From JAGPUQ01 sp050250395 (GTDB lineage Bacteria > Pseudomonadota > Gammaproteobacteria > Pseudomonadales > Porticoccaceae): 12,912 bases of DNA. The stretch lies in assembly GCA_050250395.1 (NCBI GenBank), contig JBFWOQ010000052.1, positions 1 through 12,912 on the forward strand, given 5' to 3'. The position numbers and the translations under genes were made by a program. The notes beneath the pieces were generated by a model. That model did no database searches and had not been told where the DNA came from. It saw nothing but the letters and a program-made list of their open reading frames with translations. Below are positions 6,371 to 12,791 of the stretch, piece by piece (positions within the stretch are counted from its first letter, which is position 1; every line of letters begins with the position of its first letter).

Positions 6371-6712
6371 ATGACGCAACTCACCGTCCTTCCCCATCCC
6401 GACCTGTGTCCCGAAGGCGCCACCGTGGAAGCCGCGCCGGGCAGCCGCCTGTCCGATGCCTTGCTGGCGGCCGGGGTGGCGATCGAACACGCCTGCGAGA
6501 AGGCCTGTGTCTGCACCACCTGCCATGTGGTCATCCGCCGTGGCTTCGAGGCCCTGCGCCCGGCCAGTGATGATGAGGAAGACCAGCTCGGCAAGGCCTG
6601 GGGACTGGAGCCCCACTCCCGCCTGTCCTGCCAGGTGCGGCTGCCTCAGAGCGCCGAGGTGGTGGTGGAGATTCCCCGTTACAGCCGCAATTTCGTGCGG
6701 GAACACCCCTGA
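6371..6712 (+). CDS. fdx: [2Fe-2S] ferredoxin Fdx of the Isc system
   Basis: This 113-residue adrenodoxin-type ferredoxin is thought to supply electrons for cluster assembly on IscU/IscS. Its ligands match E. coli Fdx: Cys42, Cys48 and Cys51 in HACEKACVCTTCH, and Cys87 in SRLSCQV. The extra conserved Cys46 is also kept. KAWGLEPHSRLSCQ and the ending VEIPRYSRNFVREH are typical of the Isc ferredoxin and set it apart from the second ferredoxin further down. GGAGG at 6361-6365 overlaps the end of hscA and gives a very tight ribosome site. Confidence 0.96.
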   Translation: MTQLTVLPHPDLCPEGATVEAAPGSRLSDALLAAGVAIEHACEKACVCTTCHVVIRRGFEALRPASDDEEDQLGKAWGLEPHSRLSCQVRLPQSAEVVVEIPRYSRNFVREHP

Positions 6713-6732
6713 GACGCCGGAGGGCTGCCGCC

Positions 6733-6927
6733 GTGAAATGGACCGAAGTGCTCTCGATTGCGCTGGCCCTGATCGAGCGTCATCCGGACGTGGACCCGCG
6801 CGTCCTGCGCTTTACCGACCTGCACCACTGGGTCACCGAATTGCCCGACTTCGACGACGATCCCCAGCGTTCCAACGAGCGGGTCCTGGAGGCGATTCAG
6901 ACCACCTGGATCGCCGAACTGAGCTGA
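6733..6927 (+). CDS. iscX: IscX (Fe-S assembly regulator)
   Basis: IscX is a small acidic protein that binds IscS and iron and tunes the rate of cluster assembly. The product has 64 residues (E. coli 66). The conserved FTDLHHWV and DFDDDPQRSNE motifs are present. The start is a GTG giving MKWTEVL, with GGAGG at 6719-6723; no ATG fits the family start. It closes the canonical isc gene order, 20 nt after fdx. Confidence 0.93.
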   Translation: MKWTEVLSIALALIERHPDVDPRVLRFTDLHHWVTELPDFDDDPQRSNERVLEAIQTTWIAELS

Positions 6928-6953
6928 TTCACCCCCTGCCTGGAGTCATTGCC

Positions 6954-7262
6954 ATGTCCCTGTTGACCATCCTGCCCTCCGGAAAAACCATCGCGGCCGC
7001 CGAAGGCCAGACCCTGCTGGAACTGATCAGGGCCGCAGGCGAAGACATCCTGCACAAGTGCGGTGGCGTCGCGAAATGCGGCAGTTGCCATATTTTTGTT
7101 CAGTCCGGCCGCAAGAGCCTGTCCAGGATCAGTCCGGCAGAGAACGAAAGACTCGACAGCATCGTCGGTATCGGCGCCAAATCCCGCCTCGCCTGCCAGT
7201 GCCGCGTCAGCGGAACCGAGGACATCACGGTCGAACTGCTCGGCTTCGCCTCGGGTCTCTGA
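6954..7262 (+). CDS. Second [2Fe-2S] ferredoxin, nif-associated type
   Basis: The 102-residue product is a plant/adrenodoxin-fold [2Fe-2S] ferredoxin. Likely ligands are Cys36, Cys42 and Cys45 in HKCGGVAKCGSCHIF, plus Cys81 or Cys83 in RLACQCRV. It differs from the Isc Fdx upstream: no HACEKAC motif, and a basic stretch at 53-58. Ferredoxins of this type (for example FdxD of Rhodobacter capsulatus) are known in nif regions. Its job may be electron supply to nitrogenase or to FeS/cofactor assembly; the sequence cannot decide. It lies 26 nt after iscX, probably in the same transcript. Confidence 0.88.
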   Translation: MSLLTILPSGKTIAAAEGQTLLELIRAAGEDILHKCGGVAKCGSCHIFVQSGRKSLSRISPAENERLDSIVGIGAKSRLACQCRVSGTEDITVELLGFASGL

Positions 7263-7335
7263 AGTGGCAATGGGTACGAGGCCGGGCTGCCCCATTCCCC
7301 GTCCGGCTCCGGCGGAGCGCGAGGAGGACGACCGG

Positions 7336-7659
7336 ATGGCGGGCGCACGGACCCTGATCAAGACCACCCGGGACGGGCGGCGCGTCGAGGTGGTCGGCCG
7401 CGCGATCTGCCTTGCCGGCAAACACGAGGCGGATGCCCTGGTGGAGGTGCATCGGCACCCCAATCGTGCCGCCATCCGCCAGACTGTACCCGAGGCCACC
7501 CACATGGCCGGGCGGGTGCCGCTCATCGCCGATGAAGCGGCGCGGGCACAGGCTGTGCTGAACGCCGCCCGGGACGCCTTCGAGGCGAGCTCGTTCGGGA
7601 TCGCCGAGCGGATGCGCCGTGCTGCCGACGGGATTCTCCGGCTCCGTATCGATGACTGA
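7336..7659 (+). CDS. Uncharacterised 107-residue protein at the end of the isc operon
   Basis: I do not recognise this family. The ATG at 7336 has a strong GAGGAGG at 7321-7327; an in-frame ATG at 7270 would add 22 Pro/Arg-rich residues without a good ribosome site. The product has 107 residues: a beta-type start (LIKTTRDGRRVEVVGRAICL), a middle with His30, His39, His41 and His56, and a helical C-terminal half rich in Ala and Arg (AARAQAVLNAARDAFEASSF). There is a single cysteine (Cys25), no signal peptide and no membrane segment. It is likely cytosolic. Its place 73 nt after the ferredoxin suggests co-expression with the FeS assembly genes, so a partner role for that ferredoxin or the Isc machinery is possible but unproven. 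Confidence 0.75.
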   Translation: MAGARTLIKTTRDGRRVEVVGRAICLAGKHEADALVEVHRHPNRAAIRQTVPEATHMAGRVPLIADEAARAQAVLNAARDAFEASSFGIAERMRRAADGILRLRIDD

Positions 7660-7685
7660 ATGTCATTGCCGACCGCTGGCATGCC

Positions 7686-7899
7686 ATGATTCATGTGCTT
7701 GAGGTGCCTGGGAGGGAGCCGCCCGAGCCTGGTTCGCGTTCGACGAGACCGCTCTGATCCGCAAGATCCGCGCGGCGCGGGAGCAGCCGGACTGGCAGGT
7801 ATGCTGCGTGGCCGGCGCTCGCGCCCGGCAGTCGTGCCTGCGCCGTGTTCAAGGCCGGCAGCGTGATCCCGGGCATCAATGCCTGAGCGGTCACCGCCA
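7686..7899 (+). pseudogene. Possible decayed reading frame, frameshifted
   Basis: No intact gene fits this stretch, but pieces of coding-like sequence appear in different frames: an ATG at 7686 reading MIHVLEVPG, then in another frame RAWFAFDETALIRKIRAAREQ (about 7723-7785), then in a third frame VFKAGSVIPGINA followed by a stop near 7886. The middle piece looks like genuine protein sequence. This is best read as a small gene broken by at least two frameshifts, or as assembly errors in an intact one. Family not recognised. Confidence 0.35.
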
Positions 7900-7934
7900 C
7901 CTGATCCGAACCTCAATGTCGACAGGAGAACCCT

Positions 7935-8297
7935 ATGGTTCGCAGAGCCCTTCCCATCGCCATCCTGGAATGCGGCGCAGCTCAGGCCGCTGACACGCCG
8001 CCTGCCGATTGGGTGGCCATGCAACATGGGCCGGAGCAGCTGGCAGCCCAGGTCAGTGCCCTGCGCTCAGAGCGGGACGCGGAACGCAGTGCCCGCCAGA
8101 AGGCGGAGGCCACTGCGGTTATTCGCCCAGTCAGCGATGGCAAGAGTCTGGAGATGCAGTCGCCCAGCGGCGATTTCAGTTTTCGGGTCGGCGTGGAGGC
8201 GCGCACCGCGGGCGCGCGTTCGAGCGCGGTGGCTGACTCGCCCATATCCGGAGCCCCCGGCGGCGGGGGTGTCTCCACTCAGGATTCCATGGCATGA
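7935..8297 (+). CDS. Truncated porin-like protein, stop overlapping modA
   Basis: The 120-residue product starts at an ATG with AGGAG at 7924-7928. Residues 1-19 look like a Sec signal peptide ending GAAQA, but Glu12 interrupts the hydrophobic core. Residues 36-59 form a likely coiled coil (LAAQVSALRSERDAERSARQ). Residues 65-80 (SDGKSLEMQSPSGDFSFR) resemble the first strand of phosphate-selective porins of the OprO/OprP type, which are normally about 400 residues. After residue 81 the similarity stops and a Gly/Ala/Ser-rich tail runs to a TGA that overlaps the modA start as ATGA. It is probably the remnant of a porin gene deleted up to modA. It may still be translated and coupled to modA. Confidence 0.5.
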   Translation: MVRRALPIAILECGAAQAADTPPADWVAMQHGPEQLAAQVSALRSERDAERSARQKAEATAVIRPVSDGKSLEMQSPSGDFSFRVGVEARTAGARSSAVADSPISGAPGGGGVSTQDSMA

Positions 8298-9055
8298 AGG
8301 GTTCTTTGTTCCTCCGGCGGGCGGTCGCACTCGGGCTACTCGTCATCGTCGCCCACCCCACGCAGGCCGACGAAGTGGTGGCCGCTGTCGCCGCCAATTT
8401 CGCCGCCGCCATGACGCGTATCGAACCCGCTTTCGAGCAGGCCAGCGGCCATCAGCTCACCGTGGTGCTGGGCTCCTCCGGCAAGCTGGTGCAGCAAATC
8501 CAGCAGGGCGCGCCCTTCGATGTGCTGCTGTCGGCCGATGTCGAGCGTCCGGACGTGCTGGCAAGAAGCGGTCTTGGCGTGCCGGCCTCGCGCTTCACCT
8601 ACGCCATCGGCCGGCTGGCGCTGTGGAGTCCGGACCCAGAGGCCATCGGCGGCGATGGTCCGGCCTATCTGCGCGCCGCCAGCTTCCGTCACCTGGCCAT
8701 CGCCAATCCGCCGGTGGCGCCTTATGGCGCGGCGGCGCGGAAGGTGCTGGAAAAACTCGGTCGGTGGACGGCCCTGGAGGACAGGATTGTACGGGGCGAG
8801 GATATTGGACAGGCCTATGCGATGGTGGCGAGTGGCGCCGCCGAGGCCGGCTTCGTGGCGTTGTCGCAAACCCTCGCTGCCGCCAGCCCCGGCAGCCACT
8901 GGACGGTGCCGCAGGGGCTGTACGCGCCGCTGAGGCAGGACGCCATTCTGGTCGCGTGCGCGCGCGCCAATCCGGCGGCGCAGGCATTTCTGGATTACCT
9001 CAAGAGCCCGCCGGCCCGCGCCCTGATTGCCGAGCTCGGCTACCAGGTGCCCTGA
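8294..9055 (+). CDS. modA: Molybdate-binding periplasmic protein ModA
   Basis: ModA captures molybdate (and tungstate) in the periplasm for the ModBC importer. The product has 253 residues. A signal peptide (MKGSLFLRRAVALGLLVIVA) is followed by a likely cleavage after PTQA near residue 25. Family motifs are VAANFAAAMTRIEPAFEQ, LGSSGKLVQQIQQGAPFDVLLSAD (Ser residues there bind the oxyanion), FTYAIGRLALWS, IANPPVAPYGAAARKVLEKL and GEDIGQAYAMVASGAAEAGF. AGGA at 8281-8284 is an acceptable ribosome site. The ATG overlaps the stop of the porin-like frame. No ModE-type palindrome was seen upstream. Molybdenum uptake beside nif genes fits FeMo-cofactor demand. Confidence 0.95.
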   Translation: MKGSLFLRRAVALGLLVIVAHPTQADEVVAAVAANFAAAMTRIEPAFEQASGHQLTVVLGSSGKLVQQIQQGAPFDVLLSADVERPDVLARSGLGVPASRFTYAIGRLALWSPDPEAIGGDGPAYLRAASFRHLAIANPPVAPYGAAARKVLEKLGRWTALEDRIVRGEDIGQAYAMVASGAAEAGFVALSQTLAAASPGSHWTVPQGLYAPLRQDAILVACARANPAAQAFLDYLKSPPARALIAELGYQVP

Positions 9056-9059
9056 CGCC

Positions 9060-9737
9060 ATGAACGATCTCGATCTCGGCCCGGTCTGGTTGACGCTGCG
9101 CCTTGCCGTCGTCTCCGTCGGGCTGCTGCTGCTGATCGGCACGCCGCTCGCCTGGTGGCTGGCGCACACCCGCACGCGCCTCAAGCCGTTGATCGAGGCT
9201 GTCACTGCGCTGCCGCTGGTGCTGCCGCCGACGGTGTTGGGGTTCTATCTGCTGGTGCTGTTCGCGCCGGCGGGGATGCTGGGTGGACCCTGGCTGCATC
9301 TCACCGGCGCAACGCTGACCTTTTCCTTCAGCGGGCTGGTGCTGGCCTCGATGATCTATTCGCTGCCCTTTGTGGTGCAGCCGCTGCAGGGCGCTTTCGA
9401 GGCCGTCGGCCGCGCACCGCTGGAAGCCGCGGCGGTGCTCGGCGCCCGGCCGCTGGATGCGTTCTTCACCGTGGCCAGCCCGCTCGCGCTGCGCGGTTAT
9501 GTCACCGCCGGTGTGCTTGGCTTTGCGCACACGCTCGGTGAATTCGGCGTGGTGCTGATGGTGGGTGGCAACATTCCCGGCCGCACGCGGGTGATTTCGA
9601 TCGCCATCTACGAGCAGGTGGAGACCTTGAATTTCGCCCAGGCGCACCTCCTCTCCGGTGGGCTGCTGGCGTTCTCTTTCGTGGCGCTGGTGCTGGTCTA
9701 TGTGCTGAACCGCCGCTTTCCGGTAGCCGCGACATGA
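9060..9737 (+). CDS. modB: Molybdate ABC transporter permease ModB
   Basis: ModB is the membrane channel subunit. The product has 225 residues (E. coli 229), with several hydrophobic segments, for example VWLTLRLAVVSVGLLLLIG near the start, LTFSFSGLVLASMIYSLPFV, and LLAFSFVALVLVYVL at the end. The ABC-permease EAA loop, which contacts ModC, is visible as EAAAVLGARPLDAFFTVASP. The ATG at 9060 lies 4 nt after the modA stop. A longer in-frame reading from 9027 overlaps modA and is not supported. Confidence 0.95.
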   Translation: MNDLDLGPVWLTLRLAVVSVGLLLLIGTPLAWWLAHTRTRLKPLIEAVTALPLVLPPTVLGFYLLVLFAPAGMLGGPWLHLTGATLTFSFSGLVLASMIYSLPFVVQPLQGAFEAVGRAPLEAAAVLGARPLDAFFTVASPLALRGYVTAGVLGFAHTLGEFGVVLMVGGNIPGRTRVISIAIYEQVETLNFAQAHLLSGGLLAFSFVALVLVYVLNRRFPVAAT

Positions 9738-10831
9738 AGCTGGAATGTGCGCTCGAGGTACGCTACCCGGGGTTCGCGCTCAGTATCGCGGAGACCGTCG
9801 AGCTTGCCGGTATCACGGCGGTGATGGGGGTATCGGGCAGCGGCAAGAGTACGCTGTTGCGCGCGCTGGCCGGGCTTGACACCCCGGCCTCGGCCCGCGT
9901 CGTTATCGACGGCGAGACCCTGCTGGACGCTGCCCGCGGTTTTCATGTGCCGCCGCATCGGCGCGGCATCGGCTACGTATTCCAGGATGCGCGGCTGTTC
10001 GCCCATCGCGGCGTGGCGGGCAATCTGCGCTATGCACTGGCGCGGGCGCGGCCGGGCGCCGCTGCGCCGGATTTCGAGGATGTGGTCGCGGCGCTCGATC
10101 TGGCCCCGCTGCTCGGTCGCCGCGTGGGCGGCCTGTCGGGCGGCGAGCGCCAGCGCGTGGCCATCGCCCGCGCACTGCTGGCCAATCCGCGTCTGTTGTT
10201 GCTGGATGAGCCGCTGGCGGCGCTGGACTTGAAGCGCAAGGCGGAGCTGCTGCCCTACATTCGCCAGTTGCCGACGCGATTCGGGATACCCTTGCTCTAT
10301 GTCTCGCATGCGGTGGAGGAAGTCGCCCAACTCGCCGACCGGGTGTGGATCATGGCTGAGGGTCGCGTCGTCGCGCGCGGCGAAGTTCATGACGTGCTGG
10401 AGCGGCCGGAAGCCGAGGCCGTGTCCGGTCATTTCGATGCCGGGGTGGTGCTCGATGGGCGCGTGGCCGGGCAGGTGTCCGAGTACGCGCTGACCGAAAT
10501 CGCGGTCGCGGGGCAGCGCATGTCGGTGCCTTGCATGGATGTCGCCGTGGGGTCTCCGGTGCGTCTGCGCGTGCGGGCCCGCGATGTGGCGATCGCCTTG
10601 CAGCGTGTCGAGGGGGTCAGTATCCGCAATCAGCTTGCCGCCCGCGTGCTGCGCATTACCGACGAGGCCACCACCGCCAACGCCGAAGTGCTGCTCGATC
10701 TTGGACCGGATCCGGGCGGCCCGCATCTGCGCGCCCGCGTCACCCGCGAAGCGGTCGCGACGCTCGGGCTGGCGGTGGGCCAGCGGGTGTGGGCGCTGGT
10801 GAAGAGCGTGAGTTTCGCGCCGCCGCAGTGA
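9734..10831 (+). CDS. modC: Molybdate ABC transporter ATPase ModC
   Basis: ModC powers molybdate import. The product has 365 residues (E. coli 352). ATPase motifs in order: Walker A GVSGSGKST at 32-40, Q-loop Gln84 in FQDARLF, signature LSGGERQ at 134-140, Walker B LLLLDEP with Asp158 and Glu159, and switch His192. The C-terminal part from about residue 295 (SIRNQLAARVLRITDE...) is a single Mop/TOBE oxyanion-binding domain, which in ModC proteins can sense internal molybdate. The start overlaps the modB stop as ATGA, so the two are translationally coupled. It is the last gene in this direction before the repeat element at 10882. Confidence 0.96.
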   Translation: MKLECALEVRYPGFALSIAETVELAGITAVMGVSGSGKSTLLRALAGLDTPASARVVIDGETLLDAARGFHVPPHRRGIGYVFQDARLFAHRGVAGNLRYALARARPGAAAPDFEDVVAALDLAPLLGRRVGGLSGGERQRVAIARALLANPRLLLLDEPLAALDLKRKAELLPYIRQLPTRFGIPLLYVSHAVEEVAQLADRVWIMAEGRVVARGEVHDVLERPEAEAVSGHFDAGVVLDGRVAGQVSEYALTEIAVAGQRMSVPCMDVAVGSPVRLRVRARDVAIALQRVEGVSIRNQLAARVLRITDEATTANAEVLLDLGPDPGGPHLRARVTREAVATLGLAVGQRVWALVKSVSFAPPQ

Positions 10832-10881
10832 GTGGTTTCCGCGCAGGATTCCGAGCGCGGCTTGCTGGCCGGACCGGCGAA

Positions 10882-11022
10882 CAGCTTGTTGAAAAACGTC
10901 GCGAGGCGGGCAGCTGCGAGGCGCACGGCGCGCAGCGACCGAGACATATCAGACAGATAGGCGAGGGAGCGAGCACCGCGCAACGAAGCAGATGGCTGCC
11001 GCAGCAGTTTTTCAACAAGCTG
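10882..11022. mobile_element. MITE-like element with 16-bp terminal inverted repeats
   Basis: CAGCTTGTTGAAAAAC at 10882-10897 is the exact reverse complement of GTTTTTCAACAAGCTG at 11007-11022. The 141-bp interval has no convincing gene, is GC-rich, and contains GCGAGGCG twice near the left end. This is the form of a non-autonomous miniature inverted-repeat element. It lies between the convergent modC and oxygenase genes and its right end abuts the oxygenase stop codon (11023-11025). No clear target duplication is visible at the ends. Alternatives are a large repeated palindromic unit or, less likely, a two-way terminator. Confidence 0.65.
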
Positions 11023-11703
11023 CTAACGGATGTGCAGCACCTCCTTCATAAAATGCGTCGACAGCCGGCTGGCGCGCTGGCGCAGCACCGCCCAGGGACT
11101 CGCATCCAGATAATTCAGCTGCACCATGCGCCGCTCGCCGACATACCGGCTGTGGCCGTGCCAGGAGTGATCGGTGCGGCGGAACGCGATCAAGGTGCCG
11201 GCGACCGGCGCCACTTCGGCAGCGTAATCCGCCAGATTGTCGGGCGAGCGCAGAAAGCGCAGCCGGCCTTCGGGCGAAGTCCATTCCGGGTTGAAATAGA
11301 GCAGCACGGTGAGCAACTTGCTCTTGTGGTCGGTGTGGATGTTGCCGTCGGTGCGCTCGCAGTATTTGCGCACCGTGATGGTGGTGGGCATGTCCGCCAG
11401 CGGCATGTCGAAGTGCGCGCCCAGGGCGCGGGCAAACCCGTCGCCCTGCAATTCCGCCATCAACTGGCTGAAGGCGGGGCCGTAGGTCAGGTCTGCGAGC
11501 CCGTGATTGGCGGCGGATTCGATGGCCGGATAATCGCCGTGGACCGCGGACTGCGCGGCGGCGCCCAGCGCATCCGGCACCACCAGAAAATCAAAGGGAT
11601 TGCGCACCAGGGGCGCGCGGCGCACAGCGTCAAGATCGATCAACGACAAGCGGGATACCTCGATTTCGGCTCTGGCGCGGAGCCTACACCGATCCGCCGC
11701 CAT
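11023..11703 (-). CDS. 2-oxoglutarate/Fe(II)-dependent oxygenase-like protein
   Basis: The 226-residue product shows the double-stranded beta-helix iron site: His123 and Asp125 in NIHTDHKSKL, His182 in SWHGHSRYVGERR, and Arg191 or Arg192 as the likely 2-oxoglutarate binder. LLTVLLYFNPEW and GTLIAFRR are typical core strands of this superfamily (prolyl-4-hydroxylase-like branch). The substrate is unknown; such enzymes hydroxylate protein side chains, sugars or small molecules. The start is uncertain: the ATG at 11703 has only a weak GGCGGG upstream, and the first 20 residues look atypical, so translation may begin nearer LIDLDAV. It is divergent from the glycosyltransferase-like gene. The stop TAG touches the MITE-like element. 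Confidence 0.85.
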   Translation of the reverse strand: MAADRCRLRARAEIEVSRLSLIDLDAVRRAPLVRNPFDFLVVPDALGAAAQSAVHGDYPAIESAANHGLADLTYGPAFSQLMAELQGDGFARALGAHFDMPLADMPTTITVRKYCERTDGNIHTDHKSKLLTVLLYFNPEWTSPEGRLRFLRSPDNLADYAAEVAPVAGTLIAFRRTDHSWHGHSRYVGERRMVQLNYLDASPWAVLRQRASRLSTHFMKEVLHIR

Positions 11704-11778
11704 CCCGCCAGCGCCGCGGCTTGCGCCAGGTCATGGAGACCTCGACCCCGACGGATGCTTGCCCGCGGTCGCCCTTGG

Positions 11779-11784
11779 TATAGT
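11779..11784 (+). promoter_or_regulatory. Possible -10 element for the glycosyltransferase-like gene
   Basis: TATAGT at 11779-11784, preceded by GG, lies 36 bp before the ATG at 11820 in the 116-bp divergent gap. TTGCCC at 11759-11764 would be the -35, but its 14-bp spacing is too short, so only the -10 has any support. No sigma-54 or NifA-type site was seen in this gap. Confidence 0.25.
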
Positions 11785-11819
11785 GGAGCCCCCGTCAGCC
11801 ACCGGTGTGATTCTTCGCG

Positions 11820-12767
11820 ATGGAACACTGCGTTTTTATCCAGACCAATCACAAGCAGATCGTCGGCGCCAAGGTTGCCGCCTACGCGCTGCGCCGCTTT
11901 TCGCAGCACAACGACCGGTTCGACGTGCGCATCGTCGATACCCGCGACTATCCCTGGTTCGCGGCGCGCGAGGGGCAGCAGTACTTGCGCGACGGCATCA
12001 AGCGGGTCTGGCTCAACGACGATTTGCAGTCGTTCACGCCCACCCGGTTCATGCCGCCGGCGCTGATGGGTTTCAGTGGGCGCGCCCTGGTGATCGACCC
12101 CGATGTGTTTGCCGCAGCCGATGTCTGGACCCTGTTGAGCCGGGACATGGGGGGCAAGGCCATCCTGTGCCGCATGCGTTCCGGACCCAAGGGCCTGATC
12201 GACAAGTGCTTTGCCAGCAGTGTGATGTTGCTCGACTGCGCCCAACTGAAGCACTGGGATGTGGAGCGGCGCTTCAACGCCATGTTCGATCTCACCCAGG
12301 ACTATCAGCCCTGGGTATGCCTCAAGGACGAGCCGCGCGACAGCATCGGGTTTTTCGAGCCGGTGTGGAACGATTTCGACCACTTCACGGTGGCGACCCG
12401 GATGCTCCACACCACCCGCCGCAAGACCCAGCCCTGGAAGACCGGCCTGCCGGTGGACTGGCGGCCCGCCGAGCGTTTCCGCCTGTTCCCGCCCGCCGCC
12501 TGGTTGCTGCGCCTGCGCCGGCACCTGTTCGGAGAATACGGCCTGATGGGCAATTACCGCGCCCACCCGGATCGGAACCAGGAGCGGTTTTTCTTCGGCC
12601 TGGTCAAGGAGTGCCTGGCCAAGGGCCTGCTGGACGAGCCCCTGCTGCGTGCGGAGATGGCGCGCAATCATGTGCGCCACGATCTGTTCGAGGTGCTCGC
12701 CCGCACGCCAGATCTGCCGCCGGCGCCCCTGCATCCCCTGGCGACTTCGCTCGCGAATGCGGCCTGA
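11820..12767 (+). CDS. Glycosyltransferase-like protein (GT-A fold, GT8-like)
   Basis: The 315-residue product looks like a nucleotide-sugar transferase, though not a standard one. The start CVFIQTNHKQIVGAKVAAYALRRF resembles the first strand and helix of GT8-type enzymes. Asp93-Pro94-Asp95 in ALVIDPDVF fits the metal-binding DXD motif, with VMLLDCAQLKHW and a C-terminal QPWKTGLPVDW in places expected for that fold. There is no signal peptide or clear membrane segment. The ribosome site is weak. The paired oxygenase on the other strand might act on the same surface glycan or protein, which is inference from position only. A different GT-A family is possible. Confidence 0.7.
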   Translation: MEHCVFIQTNHKQIVGAKVAAYALRRFSQHNDRFDVRIVDTRDYPWFAAREGQQYLRDGIKRVWLNDDLQSFTPTRFMPPALMGFSGRALVIDPDVFAAADVWTLLSRDMGGKAILCRMRSGPKGLIDKCFASSVMLLDCAQLKHWDVERRFNAMFDLTQDYQPWVCLKDEPRDSIGFFEPVWNDFDHFTVATRMLHTTRRKTQPWKTGLPVDWRPAERFRLFPPAAWLLRLRRHLFGEYGLMGNYRAHPDRNQERFFFGLVKECLAKGLLDEPLLRAEMARNHVRHDLFEVLARTPDLPPAPLHPLATSLANAA

Positions 12768-12791
12768 GTCCGGGCGAACCTGATCCGCTAA

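Noticed and set aside
4315..6594. A very long open frame (759 codons) on the minus strand over hscA and fdx
   Set aside because: It is antisense to clear HscA and Fdx sequence. Long antisense frames are expected in GC-rich DNA, and its Gly/His/Arg-rich product has no recognisable motif.
7793..7808. A GG-N10-GC match that could be another sigma-54 promoter ahead of the porin-like gene and modA
   Set aside because: The -12 half is CTGC rather than TTGC, no TGT-N10-ACA site lies at a useful distance upstream, and the match sits in GC-rich decayed coding sequence where chance matches are common.
8200..8293. Search for a ModE operator or molybdenum-cofactor riboswitch before modA
   Set aside because: No ModE-type palindrome with ATAT-rich arms was visible, and I saw no convincing conserved RNA structure in this short coding interval.
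10839..10860. A GC stem (CCGCGC and GCGCGG, 10-base loop) just after modC, considered as a terminator
   Set aside because: The stem is only 6 bp, the loop is long and no T-tract follows, so it does not meet the form of an intrinsic terminator.
10531..12066. A 511-codon open frame on the plus strand crossing modC, the repeat element and the oxygenase
   Set aside because: It runs through three unrelated features in the wrong frame or strand and has no family similarity.
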